Assembly: GCF_015070385.1 (NCBI RefSeq)
Contig: NZ_JADCSA010000006.1
Coordinates: 1 to 64,000, forward strand
Reading direction: 5' to 3'
DNA: 64,000 bases
Source of the DNA: Nocardioides malaquae
GTDB taxonomy: Bacteria; Actinomycetota; Actinomycetes; Propionibacteriales; Nocardioidaceae
Shown: positions 53,590-63,912 of the stretch, piece by piece
How positions within the stretch are numbered: the stretch's first letter is position 1
How the letters are laid out: every line of letters begins with the position of its first letter
Notes under the pieces: generated by a model
The model's input: the letters and a program-made list of their open reading frames with translations, nothing else
Database searches by the model: none
What the model was told of the DNA's origin: nothing
Made by a program: the position numbers and the translations under genes

Positions 53590-55184
53590 CGCTCGACCCC
53601 TTCCTTCGTCGTCCGGGCGGTGGGCGTTGTGGGCACCCCGTCATGGGGTGGTGCGTCGAGGCCGGGGTCCTCCAGCGACGTGTCCTTGCGCCACGGCATC
53701 GGTGCCAGGACGTAGCCCAGGACCATCACGGCGGCCGCGGAACCCCAGCCGAAGAGCGCCAGCATCCACGTCGGGTAGCCCTCGTAGGGCGTCTCCACGT
53801 CGATCCGGAACGCCTCGAAGAGCATGTAGGCCAGGGCGACAGGCACGAGGCCGCCCACCAGGACCTTCCACCAGAGCAGGAGCTTGATCGACCCACCTGC
53901 GTTCATGTGGTCGGCCAGCAGCGGGAGCGCGCGCAGCGACCAGGCCACGACGACCATCGCGACGGTCGCGACCAGCAGGATGCCGAACTGGTTGATGAAG
54001 TGGTCGATGATGTCGAGGATGTAGAGCCCGCTCGCGGTCGAGAAGAAGATCAGGCTGATGATCGCGCAGGGGATGCTGACCGCTGCTGCGGCCACCTTGC
54101 GGGGCAGGTCGAACTTGTCGCGCACCGCCGAGACGACGACCTCCAGCACCGACACCAGCGAGGTGAGTCCGGCCACCACCAGCGAACCGAAGAACATCAC
54201 GCCGATGAAGGCCCCCCACGGGGCCTCGCTGATGATCGTCGGGAAACCGATGAAGGCCAGCCCGACACCACCGGAGCCGAGCACCTTGCCGACCGGGTCG
54301 CCGCTGGCCTGGGACATGAAGCCCAGGGCCGCGAAGATGCCGATGCCGGCGAGCAGCTCGAAGCCGGAGTTGGAGAAGGCCACCACGGCGCCCGAACCGG
54401 TCATGTCGGTCTTGCGGTCGACGTAGGAGGAGTAGGTGATCATGATGCCGAAGCCGATGGAGAGCGAGAAGAAGATCTGGCCGAAGGCCGCGGCCCACAC
54501 GCCCGGTTCGCGCAGCGCCGCCCAGTCGGGGGTGAAGAACTCCTCCAGGCCGTCCATCGCACCGGGCAGGAAGAGCGCCCGGATCACGAGAGCGAGGAAG
54601 GCCAGGATCAGCACCGGGATGCCGACCACCGAGGTGAAGCCGATGCCCTTCTCCACACCGGCCACCATGATCACGACGACCGCCAGCCAGACGACGAGCA
54701 TCGGCACCAGGACGCCGACGACGACGTCGAGGTCGACCCCGACCTCGCCGACCTTCAGGAACTCGCCGGTGAAGTAGCCGCCGGGGTCGTCGCCCCACGA
54801 CTTGTCGAAAGAGAAGACGGTGTAGCTCAGCGCCCAGGCGATGACCGCCGCGTAGTAGACCGCGATCATGAAGCAGATGCCGACCTGCCACCAGCCGATC
54901 GCCTCGGCGGGGCGGCTCAGCCGGGCGAAGGAGAGCGGGGCGGAGCCGCGGAAACGGTGACCCAGCGCGTAGTCCAGGTAGAGGAACGGGATCCCGGCGC
55001 ACACCAGGGCGACCAGGTAGGGGATGAGGAACGCGCCCGCGCCGTTGTCGTAGGCCACGTAGGGAAAGCGCCAGATGTTGCCCAGCCCGACGGCTGAGCC
55101 GATGGCCGCGAAGATGAACACCTTGCGCGACGAGAAGGCTCCTCGCTTCGCCTTCTCGACGGAGACCGCATCCTGTGTCGCCAT
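53586..55184 (-). CDS. metP: Sodium-dependent NSS-family amino acid importer (MetP-like)
   Basis: This 532-residue LeuT-fold transporter has 11-12 helices. The family signature GSAVGLGNIWRFPYVAYDNG is in helix 1, GYALGHRF-like loop follows helix 2, and SxxFGxM-type helices 6 and 8 (for example SIGFGIMITYSSY) are present. Substrate is likely methionine or alanine by analogy with MetP, as the small subunit gene is coupled. AGGAGGATCC precedes ATG 55184, which fixes the start although the frame is open upstream. Confidence 0.92.
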   Translation of the reverse strand: MATQDAVSVEKAKRGAFSSRKVFIFAAIGSAVGLGNIWRFPYVAYDNGAGAFLIPYLVALVCAGIPFLYLDYALGHRFRGSAPLSFARLSRPAEAIGWWQVGICFMIAVYYAAVIAWALSYTVFSFDKSWGDDPGGYFTGEFLKVGEVGVDLDVVVGVLVPMLVVWLAVVVIMVAGVEKGIGFTSVVGIPVLILAFLALVIRALFLPGAMDGLEEFFTPDWAALREPGVWAAAFGQIFFSLSIGFGIMITYSSYVDRKTDMTGSGAVVAFSNSGFELLAGIGIFAALGFMSQASGDPVGKVLGSGGVGLAFIGFPTIISEAPWGAFIGVMFFGSLVVAGLTSLVSVLEVVVSAVRDKFDLPRKVAAAAVSIPCAIISLIFFSTASGLYILDIIDHFINQFGILLVATVAMVVVAWSLRALPLLADHMNAGGSIKLLLWWKVLVGGLVPVALAYMLFEAFRIDVETPYEGYPTWMLALFGWGSAAAVMVLGYVLAPMPWRKDTSLEDPGLDAPPHDGVPTTPTARTTKEGVER

Positions 55185-55279
55185 GGATCCTCCTGCGTTC
55201 GGGTGCCCCCGACCTTTCCACGGCGAGGCGCTCGGGGGAAGTCCCACCTGCGGCCCGGTTCCAAACCTCCCGGGGCGCC

Positions 55280-56611
55280 TCAGGTGAGTGGGTGCGCCAC
55301 CTCGTCCGAGGTCGTACGCCCCCACACGACGGCCGCGACGGAGAAGACCACCGGGGCCAGGGCCGCGATGTAGAAGGTGAGCTCCAGGCCGATCGCGTCG
55401 GCGACCGGGGCGGCGAGCGCCATCGAGACCGGCATCAAGGCGATGGAGACGAAGAAGTCGAGCGAGGAGACCCGGCCCAGCAGCTCGGGCGGCACGCGGC
55501 GCTGCAGCAGCGTGCCCCAGATGACCATGGGGGCGGAGAAGAGCGCCCCCATCACCCCGCCCGCGGCGACCATCGTCCACACCGAGTCGGCGTGCGCGAT
55601 CACGAGGAAGGGCAGGCCGGAGACACCCCATCCGAGGATCAGCAGCGTCAGGTAGCGCCGCGGCATCCGGATCGACGACATCACGAACGAGCCCAGGGCA
55701 CCGCCGATGCCGAAGGCCGCGAGCACGAGCGAGTGGTCGCTGGCGTCGCCACCCAGCTCGCTCTTGATCATGAAGGGGATCAGCACCTCCAGCGGACCCA
55801 TCATCACCAGCAGCATCAGGCAGGCGAAGGACAGCGTGGCCAGCAGCCACGGGGTCCGCAGCATGTAGGCGAACCCCTCCCGCATGTCGGTCAGCGCCGA
55901 GCGCACCGGGTGCGCGGCGTGCGCGGGGTCCAGGGTGCGTCGCAGGGGCGTACGCGGCACGGAGACGAGGGCGAGCAACGCGCAGAACATGGAGGCTGAG
56001 GCGATGCCGAAGGCCGCGGCCGGGGCGGCGGCCCCGACCACCAGTCCGGCCACCGCCGGGCCGATGGCCTGGGAGATGGTGGGGCGCACCATGCCCTCGA
56101 AGCCGTTGACGGCCATCAGGTCCTGCTCGGGCACGATCGAGGGCAGCATCGCCGAGTAGGCCGGGTAGTAGAAGGCCATCGCCGTGCCGGTGCCGAAGGC
56201 GATCGCGGCGAGCACCCAGATGCTCGTCAGGTCGCCCCAGGCCAGCAGCCCGGCGAGGCCGAAGCCGGTCGTCTCGACCGCGGCGACGCCGATGAGGACG
56301 TACTTCTGGGTGACCCGGTCGGCGACCACCCCGGCGAAGAGGGCGGGGAGGATGACGCCGACGGCGGCCGCGGCGGAGACGAAGGACAGGTCACCGGCCG
56401 AGCCGCCCAGCCGGAAGACCTCCCAGACCAGCGCGATGATCCACACGCCGCTGGCGAAGGCGCCGAAGCTGAGCGAGACGGCCAGGCGTCGGTAGGCCGG
56501 CACCTTGAAGGGGCGCAGCGCCCGGGGCAGGTCCTTGGGCAGCTCACGGCCGACCTCCTGGTCACCGACGGTGTCGATCACGTTGTCGATGAGCGGGTCA
56601 GTCACCGGCAC
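55280..56611 (-). CDS. MFS transporter (MFS_3/EntS-like)
   Basis: The 443-residue protein has 12 TM helices and the motif A-like loop GVVADRVTQKYVLIG after helix 2. The C-terminal half repeats it less well. The family exports drugs or siderophores. The start is GTG at 56611 after GGGGGC. It stands alone, 207 bases from the divergent quinone oxidoreductase; no operator was recognised in the gap. Confidence 0.88.
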   Translation of the reverse strand: MPVTDPLIDNVIDTVGDQEVGRELPKDLPRALRPFKVPAYRRLAVSLSFGAFASGVWIIALVWEVFRLGGSAGDLSFVSAAAAVGVILPALFAGVVADRVTQKYVLIGVAAVETTGFGLAGLLAWGDLTSIWVLAAIAFGTGTAMAFYYPAYSAMLPSIVPEQDLMAVNGFEGMVRPTISQAIGPAVAGLVVGAAAPAAAFGIASASMFCALLALVSVPRTPLRRTLDPAHAAHPVRSALTDMREGFAYMLRTPWLLATLSFACLMLLVMMGPLEVLIPFMIKSELGGDASDHSLVLAAFGIGGALGSFVMSSIRMPRRYLTLLILGWGVSGLPFLVIAHADSVWTMVAAGGVMGALFSAPMVIWGTLLQRRVPPELLGRVSSLDFFVSIALMPVSMALAAPVADAIGLELTFYIAALAPVVFSVAAVVWGRTTSDEVAHPLT

Positions 56612-56818
56612 ATCATGCCCCCGGATCGGGAACGTGCCGAATCATTTCGGGTCGGCACACGGATTGCGTGACCACCACGTCGGAAGTTCGGGCCCGACAT
56701 CGCTTCCGGGGCCTCAGGGAGGCCGAGTCTCCGACGTGGGGGGGGTGAGCGCACCGCACGTCGACGGTCGTGCGCACCGCCCCTGCCCAAGGTCGGATGC
56801 ATTCCCTAGGGTGGCCCC

Positions 56819-57793
56819 ATGCGTGCAGCCCAGGTGATCCAGCCCATCGGTCCCGACGGCGTGAAGGTCGTCGACGTGCCCGACGCCACCGCCCTGCCCG
56901 GCACCGTGCTCGTGCGGGTGCACAGCGTGGGGCTCGCCTTCCCCGACCTGCTCCTCTCCAAGGGGCAGTACCAGCTCCGGCCGCGGGTGCCCTTCACCCT
57001 GGGCGTCGACGTCGCCGGCACCGTGGAGGCGCTCGGCGAGGGCGTCGAGGGCTTCGAGGTGGGCCAGCGGGTCGCCGGGATGATGCCCTACGGCGGCGCC
57101 GCCGAGCTGGTGGCGGTGCCCGAGGACGCCGTGGTGCCGCTGCCCGACAGCATCTTCTTCGACCAAGGCGCGGCCCTGGGCATGAACTACCTGACCGCCC
57201 AGTTCACCCTCGCAGAGCGGGCGCAGCTGAAGCCGGGGGAGACGGTGCTCGTGCACGGCGCCTCCGGTGGCGTCGGCACCGCCACGATCCAGGTGGCCCG
57301 CGGCATGGGCGCCCGGCCGATCGGCGTGGTCTCCACGCCGGAGAAGGCCGAGGTCGCCCGCGCTGCCGGGGCGGAGGAGGTGATCCTCGCCGACGGCTTC
57401 CTGGAGCAGGTGCAGGAGCTCACCTCGGGCAAGGGCGTCGACGTGGTCGTGGACGTCGTCGGCGGCCCCCTCTTCACCGACTCGCTGCGGGCCCTGGCCC
57501 CGCTCGGACGGCTGATGGTCGTGGGATTCGCCTCCGGGGAGGGGATCCCCCAGGTCAAGGTCAACCGCCTGCTCCTCAACAACGTCGACGTGCGTGGGGT
57601 CGGCTGGGGGGCGTACGCGATGGTCCGGCCCGGCTACATCGCCGACCAGTGGCGCGCCCTGCTGCCGATGATCGAGGCCGGCATCGTCGACCCGCCGATC
57701 GACGCCGACTACGTGCTCGACGACGTCGCCGACGCACTACGCGTGCTCGACGAGCGCCGTGCGGTCGGCAAGTTGGTCGTGCGCGTCTCCTGA
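56819..57793 (+). CDS. Zinc-free NADPH:quinone oxidoreductase (MDR family)
   Basis: The 324-residue protein has a GroES-like N-terminal domain (about 1-120) and a Rossmann domain with VHGASGGVGTATIQVARGMGA. No zinc-binding Cys/His set is seen. It probably reduces quinones or enoyl compounds with NADPH. It starts at the first ATG, which begins the fold (MRAAQVIQPIGPDG). The M13 peptidase gene follows 39 bases later on the same strand. Confidence 0.92.
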   Translation: MRAAQVIQPIGPDGVKVVDVPDATALPGTVLVRVHSVGLAFPDLLLSKGQYQLRPRVPFTLGVDVAGTVEALGEGVEGFEVGQRVAGMMPYGGAAELVAVPEDAVVPLPDSIFFDQGAALGMNYLTAQFTLAERAQLKPGETVLVHGASGGVGTATIQVARGMGARPIGVVSTPEKAEVARAAGAEEVILADGFLEQVQELTSGKGVDVVVDVVGGPLFTDSLRALAPLGRLMVVGFASGEGIPQVKVNRLLLNNVDVRGVGWGAYAMVRPGYIADQWRALLPMIEAGIVDPPIDADYVLDDVADALRVLDERRAVGKLVVRVS

Positions 57794-57832
57794 GCGGTCG
57801 GCGGTGTCGGGGGAGGCCGCTAGTGTGACGGC

Positions 57833-59782
57833 GTGACGATCCTCGATGACGCCCGTGAGGGCATGAACCTCGACATCCGCCCGCAGGACGACCTCTTCGG
57901 TCATGTCAACGGCACGTGGTTGGAGACGGCCGAGATCCCGGCCGACCGCAGCTCGTGGGGGCCGTTCGTGACGCTCGCCGACGCGGCGGAGGCCCACGTG
58001 CGCGAGATCATCACCGAGCTGTCATCGGGTGCGACCCAGGACGCGGCGAATGCCGAGGACGCCCGCAAGATCGCGGTGCTCTACTCCACCTTCATGGACA
58101 CCGACGCCATCAACGCGGCCGGTGCTGCGCCGGTGGCGCCGCTGCTCCTGGGCGTCGACGAGCTGGAGACCCGCGAGCAGCTGTGGGCGTTCCTGGGTGC
58201 GTACGAGCGCACCGGCGGCGGGGGCCTCTTCGGCTCCTACGTCGACACCGACGCCAAGCAGTCCGACCGTTACGTGGTCAACCTGACCCAGGGTGGGCTG
58301 GGTCTGCCCGACGAGTCCTACTACTCCGACGACAAGTTCGCCGAGGTCCGCGAGAAGTACGTCGCCTACCTGACCGAGCTCTTCCGGCTCGCCGAGGTGG
58401 CCGACGGCGCCGAGCAGGCCGAGGCGGTGCTGGCGTTGGAGACGCGGCTCGCCGAGGGGCACTGGGAGCGCGCGGAGACCCGCGACGTGCAGCGGACGTA
58501 CAACCTGATGACGCGCGAGCAGCTCGACGCGCTCGCCCCGTCGATCGACTGGTCCGGGTGGGTCGACGCCCTGGGTGGCAGCGACGCGACCATCGCCGAG
58601 GTCTGCGTGCGCCAGCCCTCCTACTTCGAGCACCTCTCGGGGATCCTGGCCGACGAGCCGGTGGAGACCTGGAAGCCCTACCTGCGCGCCAAGGTGCTGC
58701 GCAACCTGGCGGCGTACCTCACCGACGACTTCGTCGAGACCAACTTCGACTTCTACGGCCGCACCCTCTCCGGTACGCCCGAGCTGCGCGAGCGCTGGAA
58801 GCGGGGCGTCGCCTTCGTCGAGGGCGCGATGGGTGAGGCGGTGGGCCGGGAGTACGTGGCGCGCCACTTCCCGCCGCGCTCGAAGGAGCTGATGGACGAG
58901 CTGGTCGACAACCTGCTCAAGGCCTACCGGGAGTCCATCGAGGCGCTCGACTGGATGACCGAGGAGACGAAGCAGCGGGCCTACGAGAAGCTGGCCACCT
59001 TCCGGCCCAAGATCGGCTACCCGAAGAAGTTCCGCGACTACTCGAAGCTCGAGGTGGTCGAGGGCGACCTGGTCGCCAACGTGCGCTCGGCCGCCGCGTT
59101 CGAGACCGACCGCGAGCTGGGCAAGATCGGCTCGCCGGTCGACCGCGACGAGTGGTTCATGCTCCCGCAGACGGTCAACGCCTACTACAACCCCGGCACC
59201 AACGAGATCTGCTTCCCCGCGGGCATCCTGCAGAAGCCGTTCTTCGACCCCGACGCCGACCCCGCGGAGAACTACGGCGGCATCGGCGCGGTGATCGGTC
59301 ACGAGATCGGCCACGGCTTCGACGACCAGGGCGCGCAGTACGACGGCGAGGGCAACCTCAACGACTGGTGGACCGCCGAGGACAAGACCGCCTTCGAGGC
59401 AAAGTCGAAGGCCCTCATTGAGCAGTACGACGCCTTCGAGCCCCGCGCCCTGCCCGGTGAGCGGGTCAACGGTCAGCTGACCGTCGGCGAGAACATCGGC
59501 GACCTCGGTGGCCTGACCATCGGCTACAAGGCGTTCCTGATCGCCGCGGCCGGCTCGGAGACCGAGGAGCAGAAGCGCAAGGTCTTCCTCAACTGGGCCT
59601 ACTGCTGGCGCACCAAGCGCCGCAAGGAGCTCGACCTTCAGTACCTCACGATCGACCCGCACTCGCCGCCGGAGTTCCGCGCCAACATCGTGCGCAACCT
59701 CGACGAGTTCCACGAGGTCTTCGGCACCGAGCCGGGCGACGGGCTCTGGCTCGATCCGGAGCAGCGCGTCCGCATCTGGTGA
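57833..59782 (+). CDS. M13 (neprilysin-like) zinc metallopeptidase
   Basis: The 649-residue M13 peptidase has substrate-binding NAYYNPGTNE, zinc site HEIGH (His490, Glu491, His494) followed by GFDDQGAQYD, third ligand in GENIGDLGGL, and a C-terminal tail ending RVRIW. No signal peptide is present, so it acts in the cytosol or is exported by an unrecognised way. GTG start at 57833. Confidence 0.95.
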   Translation: MTILDDAREGMNLDIRPQDDLFGHVNGTWLETAEIPADRSSWGPFVTLADAAEAHVREIITELSSGATQDAANAEDARKIAVLYSTFMDTDAINAAGAAPVAPLLLGVDELETREQLWAFLGAYERTGGGGLFGSYVDTDAKQSDRYVVNLTQGGLGLPDESYYSDDKFAEVREKYVAYLTELFRLAEVADGAEQAEAVLALETRLAEGHWERAETRDVQRTYNLMTREQLDALAPSIDWSGWVDALGGSDATIAEVCVRQPSYFEHLSGILADEPVETWKPYLRAKVLRNLAAYLTDDFVETNFDFYGRTLSGTPELRERWKRGVAFVEGAMGEAVGREYVARHFPPRSKELMDELVDNLLKAYRESIEALDWMTEETKQRAYEKLATFRPKIGYPKKFRDYSKLEVVEGDLVANVRSAAAFETDRELGKIGSPVDRDEWFMLPQTVNAYYNPGTNEICFPAGILQKPFFDPDADPAENYGGIGAVIGHEIGHGFDDQGAQYDGEGNLNDWWTAEDKTAFEAKSKALIEQYDAFEPRALPGERVNGQLTVGENIGDLGGLTIGYKAFLIAAAGSETEEQKRKVFLNWAYCWRTKRRKELDLQYLTIDPHSPPEFRANIVRNLDEFHEVFGTEPGDGLWLDPEQRVRIW

Positions 59783-60136
59783 TGGAGACCGGTGCATCGA
59801 GCGTGCGGCGCGCATGAGGTGCTGGTGGTATTGCTGCTCACGGCAGTGACGGGCACCAGCCTGCATACCTCAGCAGCAGCTCAGCCGTCGGCGGCAAGAC
59901 CAAGATCGATGCGCCGCCATCGAGGTGCGCGTGCCCTGGCCGGGTGGTGCGCTCACCGAGCGCCCGCAGTTGCGCGTCGCGGTGGTGGAGCTGCACTCGC
60001 GGGCGCGCCACAGCTCGGTTGCCGCCGGTCGAACGGCACTGACAGTGACTGGCGGAAGTGGTGAGCTTTCGCACCGCACTTTTGCAGGCTGCTCGATTCG
60101 ACGGATTAGCGCCGGCGCCGTTGGTAACTTCTTGAC
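59783..60136. other. Gap of 354 bases without a recognised gene
   Basis: No RNA gene, repeat or conserved frame was recognised. A 90-codon frame at 59792-60064 has a hydrophobic start but an Arg/Ala-rich body typical of chance high-GC frames. The last 60 bases are less GC-rich and probably carry the promoter of the next gene. Confidence 0.5.
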
Positions 60137-61159
60137 ATGCACAACAACGTCCCAGCTGCGTGGCACGCCGATCCTTTCGGTCGTCACGAACTTCGTTACT
60201 GGGACGGCAGTCGGTGGACCGAGCACGTGCATTCGCGCGGTGTCCCAGGCGTTGACCTACCGGTAGCCCAGATGGTGGGTGTGACCGATGTCTTGGCGAG
60301 CCAGGAGGGCGCACGACAGTCGTGCACCGTCGCTCCCGTGCAGGGGGTTGTGGGTAGCACTCTGTTCACGGAGCAGGTGCTCGTGGTCAACCAGAAGGTG
60401 AAGGTCTTCGGCAAGAAGCTGGGATACGCCATCTACGACCAGCATGGTCACCAGCTCGGGATGGTCGAAGAACTGCGACGTGACCTCGCCACCACGCTGA
60501 GTGACAAATATTGGGGGCGCTCGGAAGAGAGGCGAGAACATCGTTTCCGAGTGGTCGACATGGACGGCCGGATCCTCCTCGCCATGACCCGCCCGAGGTT
60601 GGGGTTCTTCCAGATGAAGGCGAAGTTGGTCATTGACGGTCCGGGCGGTGCGCCGGTCGGTCATATCGCGCACGAGTCTCACGGGATCAAAGGAGCTGCC
60701 GGCGAAGCCGCGAAGGCTGGTGTCGACAGCACTACGGCGATCGTGACAGGCGCCATCGGCGGCATCGCAGGAATTTTTGCCGGCACCGCAGTCGCCAGCG
60801 TTCAAGGGAAGATGTCAGCAGCGGCAGCAGGGCTGGGCAAGTCCGGTCATGCTCGGTTCGGTCTTGAGGCGAACGGTCAGCGCCTCGGGTCGGTCCACGC
60901 CGAGAGCTCAAAGGAGTGGGACTTCAGAGTCTGCGATCCCGCCGAGGTTGAGGTCGCACGTATCACCAAGACGTGGGCCGGTTGGGCCAAAGAGCGGTTC
61001 ACGAAGGCGGACAACTACGTCGTGCAGATGCACCAGCCGCTCGAAGAACCCTTCCGGAGCCTGGTGCTCGCGTCGGCGCTCGCGATTGACATGGAGCTCA
61101 AGCAGCGAGGAGACCAGACGAGGGGATCCTCAGTCTTGGGAACACGTCGATACAAGTAG
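60137..61159 (+). CDS. DUF2510 plus LURP-one/scramblase-like protein
   Basis: The protein has 340 residues. An N-terminal DUF2510 module (about 5-35: AAWHADPFGRHELRYWDGSRWTEH, read in two parts) is common in actinobacterial membrane-associated proteins. Residues about 75-325 follow the LURP-one-related/phospholipid scramblase beta-barrel, with a hydrophobic Gly/Ala-rich insertion (about 190-225). Codon use is less GC-biased than its neighbours. Role unknown; membrane association is likely. Confidence 0.75.
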   Translation: MHNNVPAAWHADPFGRHELRYWDGSRWTEHVHSRGVPGVDLPVAQMVGVTDVLASQEGARQSCTVAPVQGVVGSTLFTEQVLVVNQKVKVFGKKLGYAIYDQHGHQLGMVEELRRDLATTLSDKYWGRSEERREHRFRVVDMDGRILLAMTRPRLGFFQMKAKLVIDGPGGAPVGHIAHESHGIKGAAGEAAKAGVDSTTAIVTGAIGGIAGIFAGTAVASVQGKMSAAAAGLGKSGHARFGLEANGQRLGSVHAESSKEWDFRVCDPAEVEVARITKTWAGWAKERFTKADNYVVQMHQPLEEPFRSLVLASALAIDMELKQRGDQTRGSSVLGTRRYK

Positions 61160-61229
61160 TTGCGCAGTCGCACCTGGGGCAGAGACTAGACGTGCGACAA
61201 CCGTCGGTGTCGCCTGTTAGACAGTGGGC

Positions 61230-63347
61230 ATGACTTCCACCGCGCAGCCACTCCAGCGCACCCCTGCCCGCGACTCAGCCGAGCGCCAACTGCGCTCCCT
61301 GGTCGGGCGTGATGACGCCGTGCTGCGTGAGGACCAGTGGTCCGCGATCGAGGCGCTGGCCGTCGACCGGCGTCGTGCCCTGGTCGTGCAGCGCACCGGG
61401 TGGGGCAAGTCGGCGGTCTACTTCGTCGCCACCCTGCTGCTGCGTGAGGCCGGCGCTGGACCGACGGTGATCGTCTCGCCGCTGCTCGCGTTGATGCGCA
61501 ACCAGATCGCGGCCGCCGAGAGGGCCGGCATCCGTGCGGTCACCATCAACTCCACCAACAACGAGCAGTGGGAGCCGATCCACGCCGCCATCAACAACGG
61601 CGAGGTCGACGTGCTGCTGGTCAGCCCCGAGCGACTGAACAACCCCGGGTTCAGGGACGAGGTCCTGCCGCGCCTGGCCGCTACCTGCGGCCTGCTCGTG
61701 GTCGACGAGGCGCACTGCATCTCCGACTGGGGCCACGACTTCCGGCCCGACTACCGACGGATCCGGACCCTGCTCGACGAGCTGCCCACCGGCATTCCGG
61801 TGCTCGCCACCACGGCGACCGCCAACGCCCGGGTGACCGGCGACGTCGCCGAGCAGCTCAGCGGATCGCGCCAGCTCGACGACGTGCTCGTGCTGCGCGG
61901 CACCCTCGACCGCGAGTCGCTGCGCCTCGGCGTGCTCAAGCTCAAGACCCCCGAGCAACGGCTCGCCTGGCTGGCCGACCACCTGGCCACCCAGCCCGGA
62001 TCAGGGATCATCTACTGCTTGACCGTGGCCGCCACCCAAGAGGTCTCCGCCTACCTGCGCCAACGCGGTCACGAGGTGGCCGCCTACTCCGGCCAGACCG
62101 AGGCCGAGGAGCGCCACCGGCTCGAGGCCGACCTGGTCGCCGGCCGGGTCAAGGCACTCGTCGCCACCAGTGCGCTGGGCATGGGATTCGACGCCACCCT
62201 CGGCTTCGTCGTCAACCTCGGTGCCCCCAGCTCCCCGGTCGCCTACTACCAGCAGGTGGGGCGCGCCGGCCGCGGCACCGACGACGCCGTCGTCACGCTG
62301 CTGCCGCAGCCCGAGGACCGGGACATCTGGGCCTACTTCGCCTCGCTCGCCTTCCCGCGCGAGGAGCAGGTGCGCCAGACCCTCGAGGTGCTCGCCGCTC
62401 AGGGCACCATGAGCACCGCCGGGTTGGAGACCTACGTCGACCTCAGCCGCAACCGACTCGAGACGATGCTCAAGGTGCTCGATGTCGACGGGGCCGTACG
62501 CCGCGTGCGCGGTGGCTGGGAAGCGACGGGGCAACCGTGGACGTACGACGCCGAACGGTATGCCCGTGTCACCGAGGCCCGCGAACGCGAGCAGGCAGCG
62601 ATGCGGGCCTACCTGGACACCGACCTCTGCCGGATGCGTTATCTGCGGGAGCAGCTCGACGACCCCGAGGCGGTCGACTGCGGGCGCTGCGACAACTGCG
62701 GTGGTCTCACGCTTGACGCCGCCATCTCAGAGGACGCCATCGAGGCGGCGCAGCAGCAACTGAGCCGACCCGGTGTGCCGGTCGAACCCCGCAAGATGTG
62801 GCCCACCGCGCTGGCCAACCTCGGCATCGAGCTGAAGGGCAAGATCTCCGGTCAGGCAGAGACCGGCCGAGCCGTCGCCCGGCTCACCGACCTCGGCCAC
62901 GGCCAGCAGCTCCGCGAGTTGCTGCGCGACGACACCCCTGACGGTCCGGTGCCCGTGCCGTTGGTGCAGGCGGTCATCCAGGTGCTGGGCGACTGGCGAC
63001 CGAGCGTCGACGCCATCGTGGTGGTGGAGTCGACCCGCCGGGGTGCCCTGACCCACGACCTGGCCGAGGGCCTGTCGCGCTACCTGAAGGTGCCGGTGGT
63101 CGGCAGCTTCGCGATCGTCGACGCTGACGTGCCGCCGGGCGCCGGCGCCACCAACTCCGCCCAACGGGTCGCTGCGGTGCGCCGCCGCTCCCGCATCCTC
63201 GTCGACGACGACTCCGTGCAGGACCGCCGCGTGCTCCTGGTCGACGACCAGGTCAACACCGGCTGGAGCCTCACCCTGGCCGCCCAGCAGCTGCGCGACG
63301 CCGGGGCGTCGGCCGTCATGCCGCTGGTGCTGGCGGTCCAGGCCTGA
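61230..63347 (+). CDS. RecQ-type helicase fused to phosphoribosyltransferase-like domain
   Basis: The protein has 705 residues. The SF2 helicase core (about 30-370) has Walker A RTGWGKSA, DEAH at 159-162 and arginine-finger motif VGRAGRG. The zinc-binding RecQ region (about 465-490) has Cys in CRMRY and CGRCDNC. The C-terminal 200 residues end in a phosphoribosyltransferase-like domain with the PRPP loop VLLVDDQVNTGWSLTLA. The fusion is known in actinobacteria. ATG 61230 is preferred over GTG 61224. Confidence 0.9.
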   Translation: MTSTAQPLQRTPARDSAERQLRSLVGRDDAVLREDQWSAIEALAVDRRRALVVQRTGWGKSAVYFVATLLLREAGAGPTVIVSPLLALMRNQIAAAERAGIRAVTINSTNNEQWEPIHAAINNGEVDVLLVSPERLNNPGFRDEVLPRLAATCGLLVVDEAHCISDWGHDFRPDYRRIRTLLDELPTGIPVLATTATANARVTGDVAEQLSGSRQLDDVLVLRGTLDRESLRLGVLKLKTPEQRLAWLADHLATQPGSGIIYCLTVAATQEVSAYLRQRGHEVAAYSGQTEAEERHRLEADLVAGRVKALVATSALGMGFDATLGFVVNLGAPSSPVAYYQQVGRAGRGTDDAVVTLLPQPEDRDIWAYFASLAFPREEQVRQTLEVLAAQGTMSTAGLETYVDLSRNRLETMLKVLDVDGAVRRVRGGWEATGQPWTYDAERYARVTEAREREQAAMRAYLDTDLCRMRYLREQLDDPEAVDCGRCDNCGGLTLDAAISEDAIEAAQQQLSRPGVPVEPRKMWPTALANLGIELKGKISGQAETGRAVARLTDLGHGQQLRELLRDDTPDGPVPVPLVQAVIQVLGDWRPSVDAIVVVESTRRGALTHDLAEGLSRYLKVPVVGSFAIVDADVPPGAGATNSAQRVAAVRRRSRILVDDDSVQDRRVLLVDDQVNTGWSLTLAAQQLRDAGASAVMPLVLAVQA

Positions 63348-63363
63348 CCCGGGCTGTCGGTGC

Positions 63364-63912
63364 TCAGCGGGGCAGTGACGTGCGACCGAGCAGCTCGTCG
63401 AGGGCCGCGTGCTGCTCGGGCGCGACGAGCTCCGGGTGGGCCGCCACCCATGGTGCGAGGTGCTCGAGCAGCGGGGTGAGCGTACGGACCAGGACGGTGG
63501 AGACCCGGACCTGTCGAGGGTGCGGGCCGGTGGTCACCCGGACCACAACGACGTCGTCGCGGGTGAGGCGGAAAGGTCGCCGGAAGAGCTCCTTGCCGAC
63601 GACCACCTGGTCCATCTCGTCGAACCGGACCGTGCGGCGCGCTCGTCCCCGCCACGTCCACGTGAGGGCGATGTCGTCGACGTGGACCCGGTAGGTCGCC
63701 AAGAGTCCGGCCAGGAGCAACGGCAGCACCACGAGGACCAGCAGCATCGCCGCCGACCCTGCGCGGCCGAGGTCGCTGGCGCCGCCCCACCACGCGGCGC
63801 GGAGGTCGGCGAGGATCGGGACCCCGCAGACCAGAGCCAGCAGCAGCGGTGCCACGACGGGACCGCGGCGCGTCGGCAGCGCTGGCCCCAGGTCCTGGCC
63901 GCGAGCCTTCAC
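63364..63912 (-). CDS. Membrane protein with PH-like domain
   Basis: The 182-residue protein has two TM helices (about 18-40 and 52-72), then a soluble beta-rich part with YRVHVDDIALTWTWRGRARRTVRFDEMDQV, similar in layout to bacterial PH/YdbT-type domains. GTG start overlaps the stop of the upstream gene by 4 bases. Function unknown. Confidence 0.65.
   Translation of the reverse strand: MKARGQDLGPALPTRRGPVVAPLLLALVCGVPILADLRAAWWGGASDLGRAGSAAMLLVLVVLPLLLAGLLATYRVHVDDIALTWTWRGRARRTVRFDEMDQVVVGKELFRRPFRLTRDDVVVVRVTTGPHPRQVRVSTVLVRTLTPLLEHLAPWVAAHPELVAPEQHAALDELLGRTSLPR

Noticed and set aside
59792-60064. Small secreted protein with a hydrophobic start
   Set aside because: Only the first 20 residues look like a leader; the rest is Arg/Ala-rich and there is no ribosome site.
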